DNA from: Thermoplasmata archaeon
GTDB lineage: Archaea; Thermoplasmatota; Thermoplasmata; Thermoplasmatales; Thermoplasmataceae
NCBI GenBank assembly: GCA_021819605.1
Contig: JAKAQT010000035.1
Location: forward strand, 1-12,683
Direction of reading: 5' to 3'
Length of the DNA: 12,683 nt
Numbering within the stretch: position 1 is the first letter of the stretch; each line of letters begins with the position of its first letter. This document shows positions 5,850 to 12,638 of the stretch, piece by piece. A program made the position numbers and the translations under genes. Below the pieces are notes generated by a model. That model made no database searches. It was not told the DNA's origin and was given only the letters and a program-made list of their open reading frames with translations.

Positions 5850-8546
5850 TCAGGCCGGAATCCTGGCTTTCCCGGCCGTGGGTGTCGGCTCTTCATCACT
5901 TATTGCAGCCCTGGCCGCTGCAAGCCTGGCTATTGGTATTCTGAAGGGGGAAGCCGACACGTAGTCAAGGCCAATCCTGCTGCAGAATGCAACCGTATCC
6001 GGATCGCCACCATGCTCTCCGCAGATTCCTACCTCAAGTTCAGGATTTGTCTCCCTTCCCTTCCTTACAGCTATTTTCATGAGTTCCCCGACTCCGGACT
6101 GGTCTATTGTGCTGAAGGGATCGTTCTCAAGTATTCCCTCCTCAATGTACCTTGCCAGGAATTTCCCCTCTGCGTCATCACGGCTGTATCCGAAGGTCAT
6201 CTGTGTGAGGTCGTTAGTTCCGAATGAGAAAAAGTCAGCATAGCGCGCAATTTCGTCAGCGGTTATGCATGCCCGTGGAATCTCGATCATGGTGCCGAAC
6301 TTGTATTCCACACTTTCCTCCGGATCCTCACTCTTCACCACCTTTTCAAGCCTTTCCCTGAGGACCCTGATCTCGCTCCTGTGTCCGACCAGTGGTATCA
6401 TTATCTCCGGGAAAATTTTCTTTCCTTCAGATTGGACCTGCATTGCAGCCCTGATTATGGCCCTCACCTGCATCTCGTAGATTTCAGGATAGCTGATGCC
6501 AAGCCTGCATCCCCTGAATCCAAGCATGGGATTGAATTCTTCCAGGTTCTTGATGGCCGTGTAAATCTTCTCCGTGTCCTGGAGTTTCTTCTTATCCTCC
6601 TTCCTAGCCTTCCCGCTTTTAGCCGCATTCCTGAGATCATACATCTCCTTTATGACTTCCTCCTTGTCTGGGAGGAACTCGTGAAGCGGGGGATCCAGCA
6701 GCCTTATTATGACGGGAAAACCTTCCATTGTCCTGAAGAATTCGGTGAAATCATGGATCTGCATTGGCAGAAGCCTGTCAAGATGCCTTATTCTTTCCTC
6801 GGTACTTGAGCTCATGATCATCTCCCTCATAATGGGAAGCCTGTCGCTGCCCAGGAACATTCTCTCAGTCCTGGCAAGCCCTATGCCTTCAGCCCCAAGT
6901 TTCCTGGCTTCAATAGCTTCCTCTGGTGTATTGGCGTTTGCCCTGACACCTATTTTCCTGAACCGGTCCGCCCATGAAAGTACGGTGTCCATGTCCATGT
7001 TTGATCCCGGTGCCTCCGTTTCCACAGTTCCAAGGTAAAATTCGCCTGAAGTCCCGTCAACCGTTATGATATCCCCTTCCTTAACTGTGATATCTCCCGA
7101 TACCATCTTTCGTTCGGCAACATTCACCTTGATTGATTCTGCACCAACAACCGCGGGCTTTCCCATGGCCCTTGCCACCACGGCCGCATGGGATGTCATC
7201 CCTCCTTTCTGCGTCAGGAATCCTTTTGAAACCACCATGCCTCTCACGTCATCTGCAGTGGTCTCCGGCCTTACCAGTATGAGAGGCTTCTTCTCCTTGG
7301 ACAGTTCAATTGCTCTCTCGGATGAGAAAACTGCCTGCCCAGTAGCGGCCCCTGGTGAAGCGGGAAGGCCACTTCCCAGAACTGTTTCCTTCCCAGTCCT
7401 CTTCACCTGAGGGTGCATCAGGGAATCAAGCATCCGGGGCGTTATCCTCATCACGGCATCTTTTTCTGTCAGGATTCCTTCCGAAACCATATCCCTGGCT
7501 ATCTTCAGGGCGGCCTTTGCAGTTCTCTTTCCGGACCGGGTCTGGAGAAGATAGAAAATATCATCCTCCACAGTGAACTCAATATCCTGCATGTCTCCAT
7601 AGTGTTTTTCCAGCTTTTCTGCTGAATCCAGCAGAGCCCTGTAAGCAAATGGCAGCTCCCTGGACATGTCAGATATGTGGCGCGGGGTCCTGATGCCCGA
7701 TACAACGTCCTCGCCCTGTGCATTAACCAGATATTCTGCAAAAAGTACCTTTTCGCCCGAGTTTGGGTCCCTTGTGAATGCAACTCCGGTGGCGGATCTG
7801 GAGCCGGTGTTTCCAAAGACCATGGACACTATGCTCACCGCTGTCCCCATCCATTCGCCTATTCCATTCTCCTTCCTGTAAACCTGTGCCCTGGGGGAAT
7901 TCCAGGATCGGAATACGGCCTCTATGGCCTGCTCCATCTGTTCTCTAACATCCTGAGGGAAAACCTTTCCATGGGCTTCATATATTCCACCGTAAATCTT
8001 TATGAGATCGGATATGTCTGCGGAATCCAGGTCGGTGTCGAACTTTCTTCCACGCTGTTCCTTGATGCTTTCAAGGGCATCTGAAAATTCTCTGCTGTCT
8101 ATCCCCAGAACAATTGATCCGAACATCTGAATCAACCTTCTGTAGGAATCCAGCGCAAATCTCCTGTTTCCTGAACGTTTTTCCAGGCCCTTGAGCGTTT
8201 CGCTGTTCAGGCCTACATTGAGAACTGTGTCCATCATTCCAGGCATGCTGACCGGCGCGCCGGATCTGACCGAAACAAGCAGGGGGTTTTCCGGATCGCT
8301 GAATATTCGCCCTGACTGCTTTTCCACATGCTTGAGAGCAGTCCACACCTGGTCCATCATTCCAGCCGGAAAGTCCTCTGTCTTCAGATATTCCCTGCAA
8401 GCCTCTGTGGTTATGGTGAAGCCGGGAGGGACATTCAGTCCGATTCGGGTCATCTCTGCAAGCCCGGCTCCCTTTCCGCCCAGCAGATCCACCATTTCCT
8501 TGCTTCCTTCCTGGAACAGGTAAACGTATTTTCTGTCTTTGTTCAC
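5850..8546 (-). CDS. ppdK: Pyruvate, phosphate dikinase
   Basis: This enzyme interconverts pyruvate + ATP + Pi and phosphoenolpyruvate + AMP + PPi in the cytosol, serving gluconeogenesis or PPi-dependent glycolysis. The 898 residues are typical. The N-terminal nucleotide-binding domain shows LLGGKGAGLAEM (21-32), SVRSGA (92-97), SMPGMMDT (100-107), GTAVSIVSMVFGN (235-247) and LLQTRSGKRT (333-342). The swivelling phosphohistidine domain has GGMTSHAAVVARAMG (448-462) with His453. The C-terminal PEP/pyruvate barrel has GLARTERMF (556-564), MIEIPRA (753-759), SFGTNDLTQMTFG (774-786) and GICGEHGGD (840-848) with the catalytic Cys842. TSHAAVVAR, the MPGMMDT block and GICGEHGGD set it apart from PEP synthase. 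The start is GTG at 8544-8546: an in-frame TGA lies three codons upstream and a TATA box is about 22 bases upstream, so the transcript is probably leaderless. It stands as a single gene. Confidence 0.97.
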   Translation of the reverse strand: MNKDRKYVYLFQEGSKEMVDLLGGKGAGLAEMTRIGLNVPPGFTITTEACREYLKTEDFPAGMMDQVWTALKHVEKQSGRIFSDPENPLLVSVRSGAPVSMPGMMDTVLNVGLNSETLKGLEKRSGNRRFALDSYRRLIQMFGSIVLGIDSREFSDALESIKEQRGRKFDTDLDSADISDLIKIYGGIYEAHGKVFPQDVREQMEQAIEAVFRSWNSPRAQVYRKENGIGEWMGTAVSIVSMVFGNTGSRSATGVAFTRDPNSGEKVLFAEYLVNAQGEDVVSGIRTPRHISDMSRELPFAYRALLDSAEKLEKHYGDMQDIEFTVEDDIFYLLQTRSGKRTAKAALKIARDMVSEGILTEKDAVMRITPRMLDSLMHPQVKRTGKETVLGSGLPASPGAATGQAVFSSERAIELSKEKKPLILVRPETTADDVRGMVVSKGFLTQKGGMTSHAAVVARAMGKPAVVGAESIKVNVAERKMVSGDITVKEGDIITVDGTSGEFYLGTVETEAPGSNMDMDTVLSWADRFRKIGVRANANTPEEAIEARKLGAEGIGLARTERMFLGSDRLPIMREMIMSSSTEERIRHLDRLLPMQIHDFTEFFRTMEGFPVIIRLLDPPLHEFLPDKEEVIKEMYDLRNAAKSGKARKEDKKKLQDTEKIYTAIKNLEEFNPMLGFRGCRLGISYPEIYEMQVRAIIRAAMQVQSEGKKIFPEIMIPLVGHRSEIRVLRERLEKVVKSEDPEESVEYKFGTMIEIPRACITADEIARYADFFSFGTNDLTQMTFGYSRDDAEGKFLARYIEEGILENDPFSTIDQSGVGELMKIAVRKGRETNPELEVGICGEHGGDPDTVAFCSRIGLDYVSASPFRIPIARLAAARAAISDEEPTPTAGKARIPA

Positions 8547-8563
8547 AATTGTTCATCCTAGAG

Positions 8564-8572
8564 TATAAATAA
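8564..8572 (-). promoter_or_regulatory. TATA box for ppdK
   Basis: The minus strand reads TTATTTATA, centred about 22 bases before the GTG at 8546. It supports a leaderless transcript and argues against an ATG start at 8554-8556, which is out of frame and too close to the box. Confidence 0.6.
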
Positions 8573-8680
8573 CTTTTTGTTCGTAATTCGTCTGTGATGA
8601 CCGAAACAGATTAATATTGGACATATGAGATTTTTGATCGTACCTGCAGTGTGTGTTTTTCTGAAAAATTCACAAAATTA

Positions 8681-8690
8681 TTAAATATAA
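8681..8690 (+). promoter_or_regulatory. Orphan TATA box
   Basis: TTAAATATAA is one of the best TATA matches in the window. It predicts initiation near 8706-8711, about 200 bases before the SPFH start codon and 22 bases before a short ORF that begins with ATG at 8706. Confidence 0.4.
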
Positions 8691-8705
8691 TGTGTGCGCT
8701 TAGAT

Positions 8706-8771
8706 ATGAATTCACTGGAACATTATCCTGAAGGTGAGCGTTCCCATGAGATTGTTCGGGAAACGCTGTGA
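8706..8771 (+). other. 21-codon ORF after the orphan TATA box
   Basis: ATG 8706-8708 to TGA 8769-8771, 21 sense codons. The ATG sits at leaderless spacing behind the TATA box at 8681-8690. The peptide matches nothing I know, and an imperfect hairpin (8737-8767) lies within it. It may be a leader peptide, a small protein, a decayed gene start or a coincidence inside a non-coding RNA. Confidence 0.2.
8737..8767 (+). repeat. Imperfect hairpin in the ppdK-SPFH gap
   Basis: AGCGTTCCC (8737-8745) pairs with GGGAAACGCT (8758-8767) with one bulged base and a 12-base loop. T-runs follow at 8804-8808 and 8827-8833. It could be part of a small RNA or an attenuator-like leader. Confidence 0.4.
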
Positions 8772-8874
8772 ACAACGGCCCACATCAGCGTACGCGATTC
8801 AAGTTTTTCTGGACACATGATATTAATTTTTTTCTGAAAAAGCAAAAATTGAAAGTTCTGACAGTCCAAAACAG

Positions 8875-8882
8875 TTTAATAG
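8875..8882 (+). promoter_or_regulatory. TATA box for the SPFH gene
   Basis: TTTAATAG is centred about 25 bases before ATG 8903, giving a leaderless transcript. A near copy (GTTTAATA again at 8886-8893) follows 12 bases later but is too close to the start codon to serve it. Confidence 0.5.
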
Positions 8883-8902
8883 GCTGTTTAATATATTCAT
8901 CA

Positions 8903-9718
8903 ATGAGCGGGCTCGATATTTTTCTGATAATAATAGTACTTATTATCCTGATAATCCTGCTTTCCGGCCTTCACATCCTGAAGGAATGGGAAAGGGGCGC
9001 TGTGTTCACACTTGGAAGGTTCTCCATGCTTAAGGGTCCAGGCGTTATTTATGTGTGGCCAATAGTAAGCAAGGTAAACCCCATCCTCTCAACGAGGATT
9101 CAGGTTGTATCATTCAAGACAGAGAGCACATTCACCAAGGATAATGTTCCAATCAATGTTGATGCGGTCATGTATTTCCAGATTGTGGATCCGCAGAAGG
9201 CTGTCCTCAATGTGGATAACTTCGCAGCGGCCACAAATTACTCAGCGCAGACGACCCTGAGGGAAGTCCTTGGAAAGAGTTCCTTTGATGAGGTTCTTTC
9301 GGAGAGGGAGAAGATCGGAGAAGCAGCCAGGCAGATCATAGATGAGAAGACCGAAAACTGGGGAATAAAGGTTTCATCCGTTGAAATCAGGGATGTGGTT
9401 GTTCCACAGAACCTTCAGGAGGCAATGTCCAGGCAGGCATCAGCCGAGAGGGAAAGAAGGTCCAGGGTTACTCTGGCACTTGCCGAAGTTGAGGCCGCAC
9501 AGAAGATGGTTGAGGCTGCAAACCAGTATTCGGATAACCCCACAGCTTTCCAGCTAAGGTGGATGAACATACTTTATGAAATAGGACTTGAGGGCAAAGG
9601 AACACTGATGATGATACCTGCCAACACCCCTGCAGTTGGGACATTCAATGCAATGTCCATACTGGGCATGGAGAACCAGGTCAAGGCAAATCTTGAGAGG
9701 GAGAAGGCCTCCCATTAA
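8903..9718 (+). CDS. SPFH/band 7 (stomatin/prohibitin-like) membrane protein
   Basis: A 271-residue stomatin-type protein: one N-terminal membrane anchor (about 5-22), the SPFH domain from L26-x-E-W-E-R-G (26-32) through the GRF...KGPGVIYVWP segment (38-53), VDAVMYFQI (86-94), TLREVLGKSSFDEVLSER (118-135) and the IRDVVVP strand (162-168), then an alanine/glutamate-rich helical coiled coil (about 172-207) and a C-terminal tail. Family members form large membrane-attached rings that organise membrane microdomains and regulate proteases. The longer reading from GTG 8768 adds 45 residues that look non-coding. ATG 8903 starts exactly at the membrane anchor and has a TATA box at the right distance. 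Bacterial and archaeal homologues are usually paired with an NfeD-type gene; none adjoins it here. Its last 38 bases overlap the end of the convergent ksgA gene. Confidence 0.9.
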   Translation: MSGLDIFLIIIVLIILIILLSGLHILKEWERGAVFTLGRFSMLKGPGVIYVWPIVSKVNPILSTRIQVVSFKTESTFTKDNVPINVDAVMYFQIVDPQKAVLNVDNFAAATNYSAQTTLREVLGKSSFDEVLSEREKIGEAARQIIDEKTENWGIKVSSVEIRDVVVPQNLQEAMSRQASAERERRSRVTLALAEVEAAQKMVEAANQYSDNPTAFQLRWMNILYEIGLEGKGTLMMIPANTPAVGTFNAMSILGMENQVKANLEREKASH

Positions 9719-10451
9719 AGTAACGCCTTGCAATATCCAGAAGCTCAGTGGGGGTGAAGTCATCAACCCTCTTTTCACCAATTTCATCAGGAAGCCCCTC
9801 CAGGATGCTTGATAATTTTTTTCTTCTCTTTGAGAAAATATCCCTGATAATAGGATCTGCTTTTCGCAGGTCCACCAGGTTTATATCTGGCCTGTGGGTT
9901 ATGCGGATTATTCTTGAATTTACCTTTGGAGCTGGCGTGAAACAGGTGCGTGAAACATTTCTAACGCTTTTGATGACGTACCTCAACTGTGCATTCACGC
10001 TGATCCTGGAATAGGATTTCTCTCCGGGGCCCGCAAGCAGCCGCTGGGCAAATTCTTCCTGAAACATGAGTACTGCAGCCCTGAACCCGAATGATTCAAA
10101 CCGAAACAGTATTGGCGATGATATCTGGTATGGGACATTGCCCATGATTCCATCGTATTCGCCAGGCTCAAACTCAAGAAAATCGTCCTTAACAACTCTG
10201 AGCCTGCCTTCTTGAATCTCGTTCCTGAATCTTATGGCGAGGTTTTCAACAAACCTGTGGTCGCTTTCAACAGCAGTTACCCTGTATCCGCTGTCCAGAA
10301 GTATCCCTGTTATGATTCCGCCGCCAGGGCCTATTTCAAGTATGTGGCTCCCTGCAGGAAGATCCAGTGCCCTCACCTCAAGGGATGCAATGTTTTTGTC
10401 GGATAGAAAAACCTGCCCATATCTTCTTGTGTATTTGTGATCCTGTTTCAA
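9681..10451 (-). CDS. ksgA: 16S rRNA N6-dimethyladenosine methyltransferase (KsgA/Dim1)
   Basis: This enzyme dimethylates two adjacent adenosines in the 3'-terminal hairpin of 16S rRNA, using S-adenosylmethionine, late in small-subunit maturation. The 256 residues show YGQVFL (11-16), the SAM motif LEIGPGGGIIT (38-48), VESD (61-64), the acidic VKDDFLEF (87-94), the catalytic GNVPY (104-108), the IPILF-like SSPILF (111-116) and FTPAPKVNS (171-179). The C-terminal helical domain follows. The second motif residue is Val, where Leu or Pro is more usual. Translation starts at a TTG (10449-10451) one base after the DUF655 stop and without a clear Shine-Dalgarno, so expression is probably coupled to DUF655 translation. 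The first in-frame ATG is M103, inside the catalytic motif. It is the last gene of the Pus10-L21e-RpoF-DUF655-KsgA operon and overlaps the SPFH gene tail by 38 bases. Confidence 0.95.
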   Translation of the reverse strand: MKQDHKYTRRYGQVFLSDKNIASLEVRALDLPAGSHILEIGPGGGIITGILLDSGYRVTAVESDHRFVENLAIRFRNEIQEGRLRVVKDDFLEFEPGEYDGIMGNVPYQISSPILFRFESFGFRAAVLMFQEEFAQRLLAGPGEKSYSRISVNAQLRYVIKSVRNVSRTCFTPAPKVNSRIIRITHRPDINLVDLRKADPIIRDIFSKRRKKLSSILEGLPDEIGEKRVDDFTPTELLDIARRYFNGRPSPSQDLP

Positions 10452-10452
10452 G

Positions 10453-11001
10453 TTATCTTGCCACGAAGAGCTTGTGTTTCTCGTATCTTTCCTGAAGTTC
10501 CTGGACTATCCTGCTTGCCACCATTTTCTGCGGGTTATGAATTGTCTTGACCCGGTCAGCAAGATCCTGGAAACTGGTGAACGGTTTTTTCTTCCTTTCC
10601 TCGATTATAGTCCACATGGTCTTGTTTCCCAGTCCCGGAAGAAGCTCCAGCGAATGCATCCTCGCATTGATGGATTCTGCTTCATTGAAAAATTTGATAA
10701 AATCAACCTCCCTCTTGCTCACAATCCCTTCCAGAACAAATGGAAGCTCATTCTGGGCAGCGCTTGTGAGGTCAGCATATGATATGCGGCGTTTAACAGA
10801 AAGCACCCTGTCCCTGAGTTTTGGTTCCTTGCCTATGTAAATGCGGTCCCCTATTGTTATAACAGCATTTTCTTTAGGGATGATCTCAAGAAGCTTGAAT
10901 TCTGTCTCACCCACTGCAAGAACCAGAGGAGTCTTGCGGTACCCTTTGTCCTCTGATCTGCCTTGAGGCAGGTAATCTATGACATAGGCGTATTCTTCCA
11001 A
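10453..11001 (-). CDS. DUF655 protein with helix-hairpin-helix domain
   Basis: A 182-residue archaeal protein of the DUF655 / COG1491 family. The N-terminal half (about 1-75) is beta-rich and OB-like, beginning EYAYVIDYLPQG. The C-terminal half has a helix-hairpin-helix segment L117-E-L-L-P-G-L-G-N-K (117-126) followed by the FTSFQDLADRV helix (140-150), a fold that binds nucleic acid without base preference. The molecular role is not established. Its constant position between rpoF and ksgA in archaeal genomes suggests work on RNA or ribosome assembly. The start is a TTG at 10999-11001, set by a strong Shine-Dalgarno (GGAGGT) nine bases upstream. It begins 17 bases after the rpoF stop and ends one base before ksgA. 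Confidence 0.92.
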   Translation of the reverse strand: MEEYAYVIDYLPQGRSEDKGYRKTPLVLAVGETEFKLLEIIPKENAVITIGDRIYIGKEPKLRDRVLSVKRRISYADLTSAAQNELPFVLEGIVSKREVDFIKFFNEAESINARMHSLELLPGLGNKTMWTIIEERKKKPFTSFQDLADRVKTIHNPQKMVASRIVQELQERYEKHKLFVAR

Positions 11002-11009
11002 AAATAATA

Positions 11010-11015
11010 ACCTCC
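11010..11015 (-). promoter_or_regulatory. Shine-Dalgarno of the DUF655 gene
   Basis: GGAGGT on the minus strand is the strongest Shine-Dalgarno in the operon. It lies about eight or nine bases before TTG 10999-11001 and decides for that non-ATG start. Confidence 0.65.
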
Positions 11016-11018
11016 AGT

Positions 11019-11324
11019 TTAATCGTCACTGAAATAGCTAATGAGGTTATTTAAGTCTTGCTCAGGTAAAATAACGCTGTAGCCGGAAAGTATGCTCACT
11101 GCCTCCTCCTTGGTCTTCGGGCGGAGGTCAACAAGCTTTACTGCTACCTTCTCTGAAAGCTTATAGGTTTTCATGAGCTCTGAAATATCCTTCTGGGCAT
11201 CCTTGGCCTTCACTTTCAGGAATGCCTCGCAGTATGCCAGGTTGTCCGCTTCAGGCGGAGTGTGTTCCCTGGTTTTTGAGAGTATGTCATATGCCTCGGA
11301 AACTGGTACGTACTTGCTTTTCAT
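11019..11324 (-). CDS. rpoF: DNA-directed RNA polymerase subunit Rpo4 (RpoF)
   Basis: A 101-residue homologue of eukaryal Rpb4. With Rpo7 (RpoE) it forms the stalk of archaeal RNA polymerase, which helps open the promoter and binds emerging RNA. The N terminus (SKYVPVSEAYDILS, 3-16) is the usual strand plus helix that docks on Rpo7. The C-terminal HRDC-like helices carry YKLSEKVAVKLVDLRPKTKEEAVSIL, split over about 54-79, ending in the conserved LPEQDLNNLI (86-95). The ATG at 11322-11324 follows the L21e TAA without a gap, which implies translational coupling. The position after rpl21e and before DUF655 is the standard archaeal arrangement. Confidence 0.95.
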   Translation of the reverse strand: MKSKYVPVSEAYDILSKTREHTPPEADNLAYCEAFLKVKAKDAQKDISELMKTYKLSEKVAVKLVDLRPKTKEEAVSILSGYSVILPEQDLNNLISYFSDD

Positions 11325-11624
11325 TTAGTTCCCACTAATTCTCTTGAGATGGACGGGACCAGCCAGTATCTGCTTGTGAACTCCGCCAATCTTCACCGTA
11401 ACCAGGTAGCATCCGCCCTGCTTTCCAGTGATCCTGCCAGTAAGGCCTTGAAAACCATGATAAGGCATCCCTGCATGGATGGAGGGCTCAATATTTATAG
11501 CTGCAAGATCCCCTTCCTTGAACTCCTGAAGGAAACGCGTTACCGCAGGAAGTCCTCTTTCATTGTATCTTTTTGTCATTTTGCTTCTGGAGCCCGCTCT
11601 AGAGCCATGCGACATTTTAACCAT
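11325..11624 (-). CDS. rpl21e: 50S ribosomal protein L21e
   Basis: A 99-residue basic large-subunit protein found only in archaea and eukaryotes, where it contacts 23S/5S rRNA. The sequence has the N-terminal SHGSRAGSRSKMTK (5-18), a hydrophobic core with EFKEGDLAAINIEPSIHAG (34-52), PYHGFQGLTG (54-63) and the C-terminal KIGGVHKQILAGPVHLK (78-94), all typical. The start at ATG 11622-11624 is supported by a GGTGA Shine-Dalgarno four bases upstream. A second ATG three codons on would leave too long a spacer. It begins nine bases after the Pus10 stop, whose TAA abuts the Shine-Dalgarno, and ends directly at rpoF. Confidence 0.96.
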   Translation of the reverse strand: MVKMSHGSRAGSRSKMTKRYNERGLPAVTRFLQEFKEGDLAAINIEPSIHAGMPYHGFQGLTGRITGKQGGCYLVTVKIGGVHKQILAGPVHLKRISGN

Positions 11625-11628
11625 TAAT

Positions 11629-11633
11629 TCACC
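11629..11633 (-). promoter_or_regulatory. Shine-Dalgarno of rpl21e
   Basis: GGTGA on the minus strand follows the Pus10 TAA directly and stands four bases before ATG 11622-11624. It chooses the first of two possible ATG starts for L21e. Confidence 0.5.
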
Positions 11634-12638
11634 TTACCTGTATATCCAGATCACGTCCAGAGACTGAACCTTCAATGGAGATCCATATTCACCGGATAGG
11701 CTTGGATTTGTGCGCCCCTCATCACCGTGAATTAGTTCCTTAATGTAAGTGCCGGCTTCAGCCCTTACCACGCAAACCGCCGAATTCCCGGAAATCTGCT
11801 CCAGAACCATCTCCCTGATGTTCCTTCTCCTGATCAGATCTGATCTTCTGCTGGATACCCTTAATGGTGTCCTTTGATAAATATCTTTTCCAGATAGCCG
11901 TGATACCGCCTGCGCAAATTTCTGCGGATCCAGCGGATTGTCTCCGGTGATGGTCACCCTGTAGGATTTGTCATGATTTGCACCCTTGATCTTCACCACA
12001 GTTTCGCGTGATGTGAAAGTGAGATTGTCAACGGCAATGTCCCCCGTCATGTTAATTTCGTCGCGGATCGTCATGAGGTCAATGGATCTCTTCCTGGGAT
12101 TCTGAGCCTCCAGAACAAATTCCCTGCCATTCCCCTGCATCCTGACATCCACGTCCTCACGCCCTGCGCCGTGCAGGAAGTAGTTTGTGCAGAGTGAATG
12201 TTTCATTACAACATCGCCGATAATCTGCTCAACAGAAACCCCATTGTTGTCCTGGTGTATCCAGCGCGTCTGCGGGATGCCCCGCCTGTTCTTGATATAA
12301 TTGCCGTATATGTAGAGGCTTCTGATTTCCAGCTTAACCTGGTAGTACTCCAGGTCAAAGTGAAACGTAATATCCGGAGATATCTTGTCCACTGACTTTC
12401 CTGTGCGGTCGGAGATGACTTTGCCCACCTCCCTGTTGAACTCCTTTTTTATGGATTCTCCTATGTTTCCAAAAAACCCCTGCAGGATGGCTTCTTCATC
12501 TGTTACCTCACGGGGGAACGCGCTTCCTGCCAGAAATGTACCGAATTCATACCCGGATGATTCATTGATGGCCAGATTCACGAAATCGTCCATGCGACTG
12601 AATACTGACCTGCAGATTGAGCACCTGTCTTCTTCCAC
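11634..12638 (-). CDS. pus10: tRNA pseudouridine synthase Pus10
   Basis: It makes pseudouridine at positions 54 and 55 in the T-loop of tRNA in archaea. The 334 residues show an N-terminal CSIC pair (6-9), a THUMP-like region (about 40-115), the marker G-x-P-Q-T-R-W (120-126), the catalytic segment GREDVDVRMQGNGR (159-172, active-site Asp probably D162), FVLE (174-177), the SGKDIYQRTPLRV block (249-261) and AEAGTYIKELIHGDEGRTNPSL (split over 293-314). Only one CxxC pair is visible, whereas the family normally binds zinc with four cysteines. The start taken is GTG at 12636-12638, but the same frame stays open to the right edge of the window, so the true start may lie further upstream and the gene may be cut off. 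It heads the minus-strand operon that continues into L21e. Confidence 0.92.
   Translation of the reverse strand: MEEDRCSICRSVFSRMDDFVNLAINESSGYEFGTFLAGSAFPREVTDEEAILQGFFGNIGESIKKEFNREVGKVISDRTGKSVDKISPDITFHFDLEYYQVKLEIRSLYIYGNYIKNRRGIPQTRWIHQDNNGVSVEQIIGDVVMKHSLCTNYFLHGAGREDVDVRMQGNGREFVLEAQNPRKRSIDLMTIRDEINMTGDIAVDNLTFTSRETVVKIKGANHDKSYRVTITGDNPLDPQKFAQAVSRLSGKDIYQRTPLRVSSRRSDLIRRRNIREMVLEQISGNSAVCVVRAEAGTYIKELIHGDEGRTNPSLSGEYGSPLKVQSLDVIWIYR

Larger units (their letters stand above)
8547..8902. other. 356-base divergent intergenic region between ppdK and SPFH gene
   Basis: It holds the ppdK promoter at its left end and the SPFH promoter at its right end. In between are an orphan TATA box (8681-8690), a 21-codon ORF (8706-8771), an imperfect hairpin (8737-8767), an eight-base palindrome GCGTACGC (8788-8795) and three copies of TTTTTCTG (8656, 8804, 8829). 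No tRNA-like fold or recognisable protein is seen. Confidence 0.6.

Noticed and set aside
6381..6809. 142-codon plus-strand ORF inside ppdK
   Set aside because: It is the antisense shadow of a well-conserved gene; its product has no recognisable features.
8071..8556. 161-codon ORF beginning with ATG near the ppdK start
   Set aside because: It is a shifted frame of ppdK on the same strand; the ppdK frame has full motif support and the ATG is too near the TATA box.
8593..8664. C/D box small RNA: a GTGATGA C-box-like word followed by CTGA
   Set aside because: There is no internal D' and C' pair, the spacing of about 72 bases is too long, and no terminal stem joins the boxes.
8768..8902. N-terminal extension of the SPFH protein from GTG 8768
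   Set aside because: The 45 added residues are unlike the family, lie over T-runs and the TATA box, and the ATG at 8903 begins exactly at the membrane anchor.
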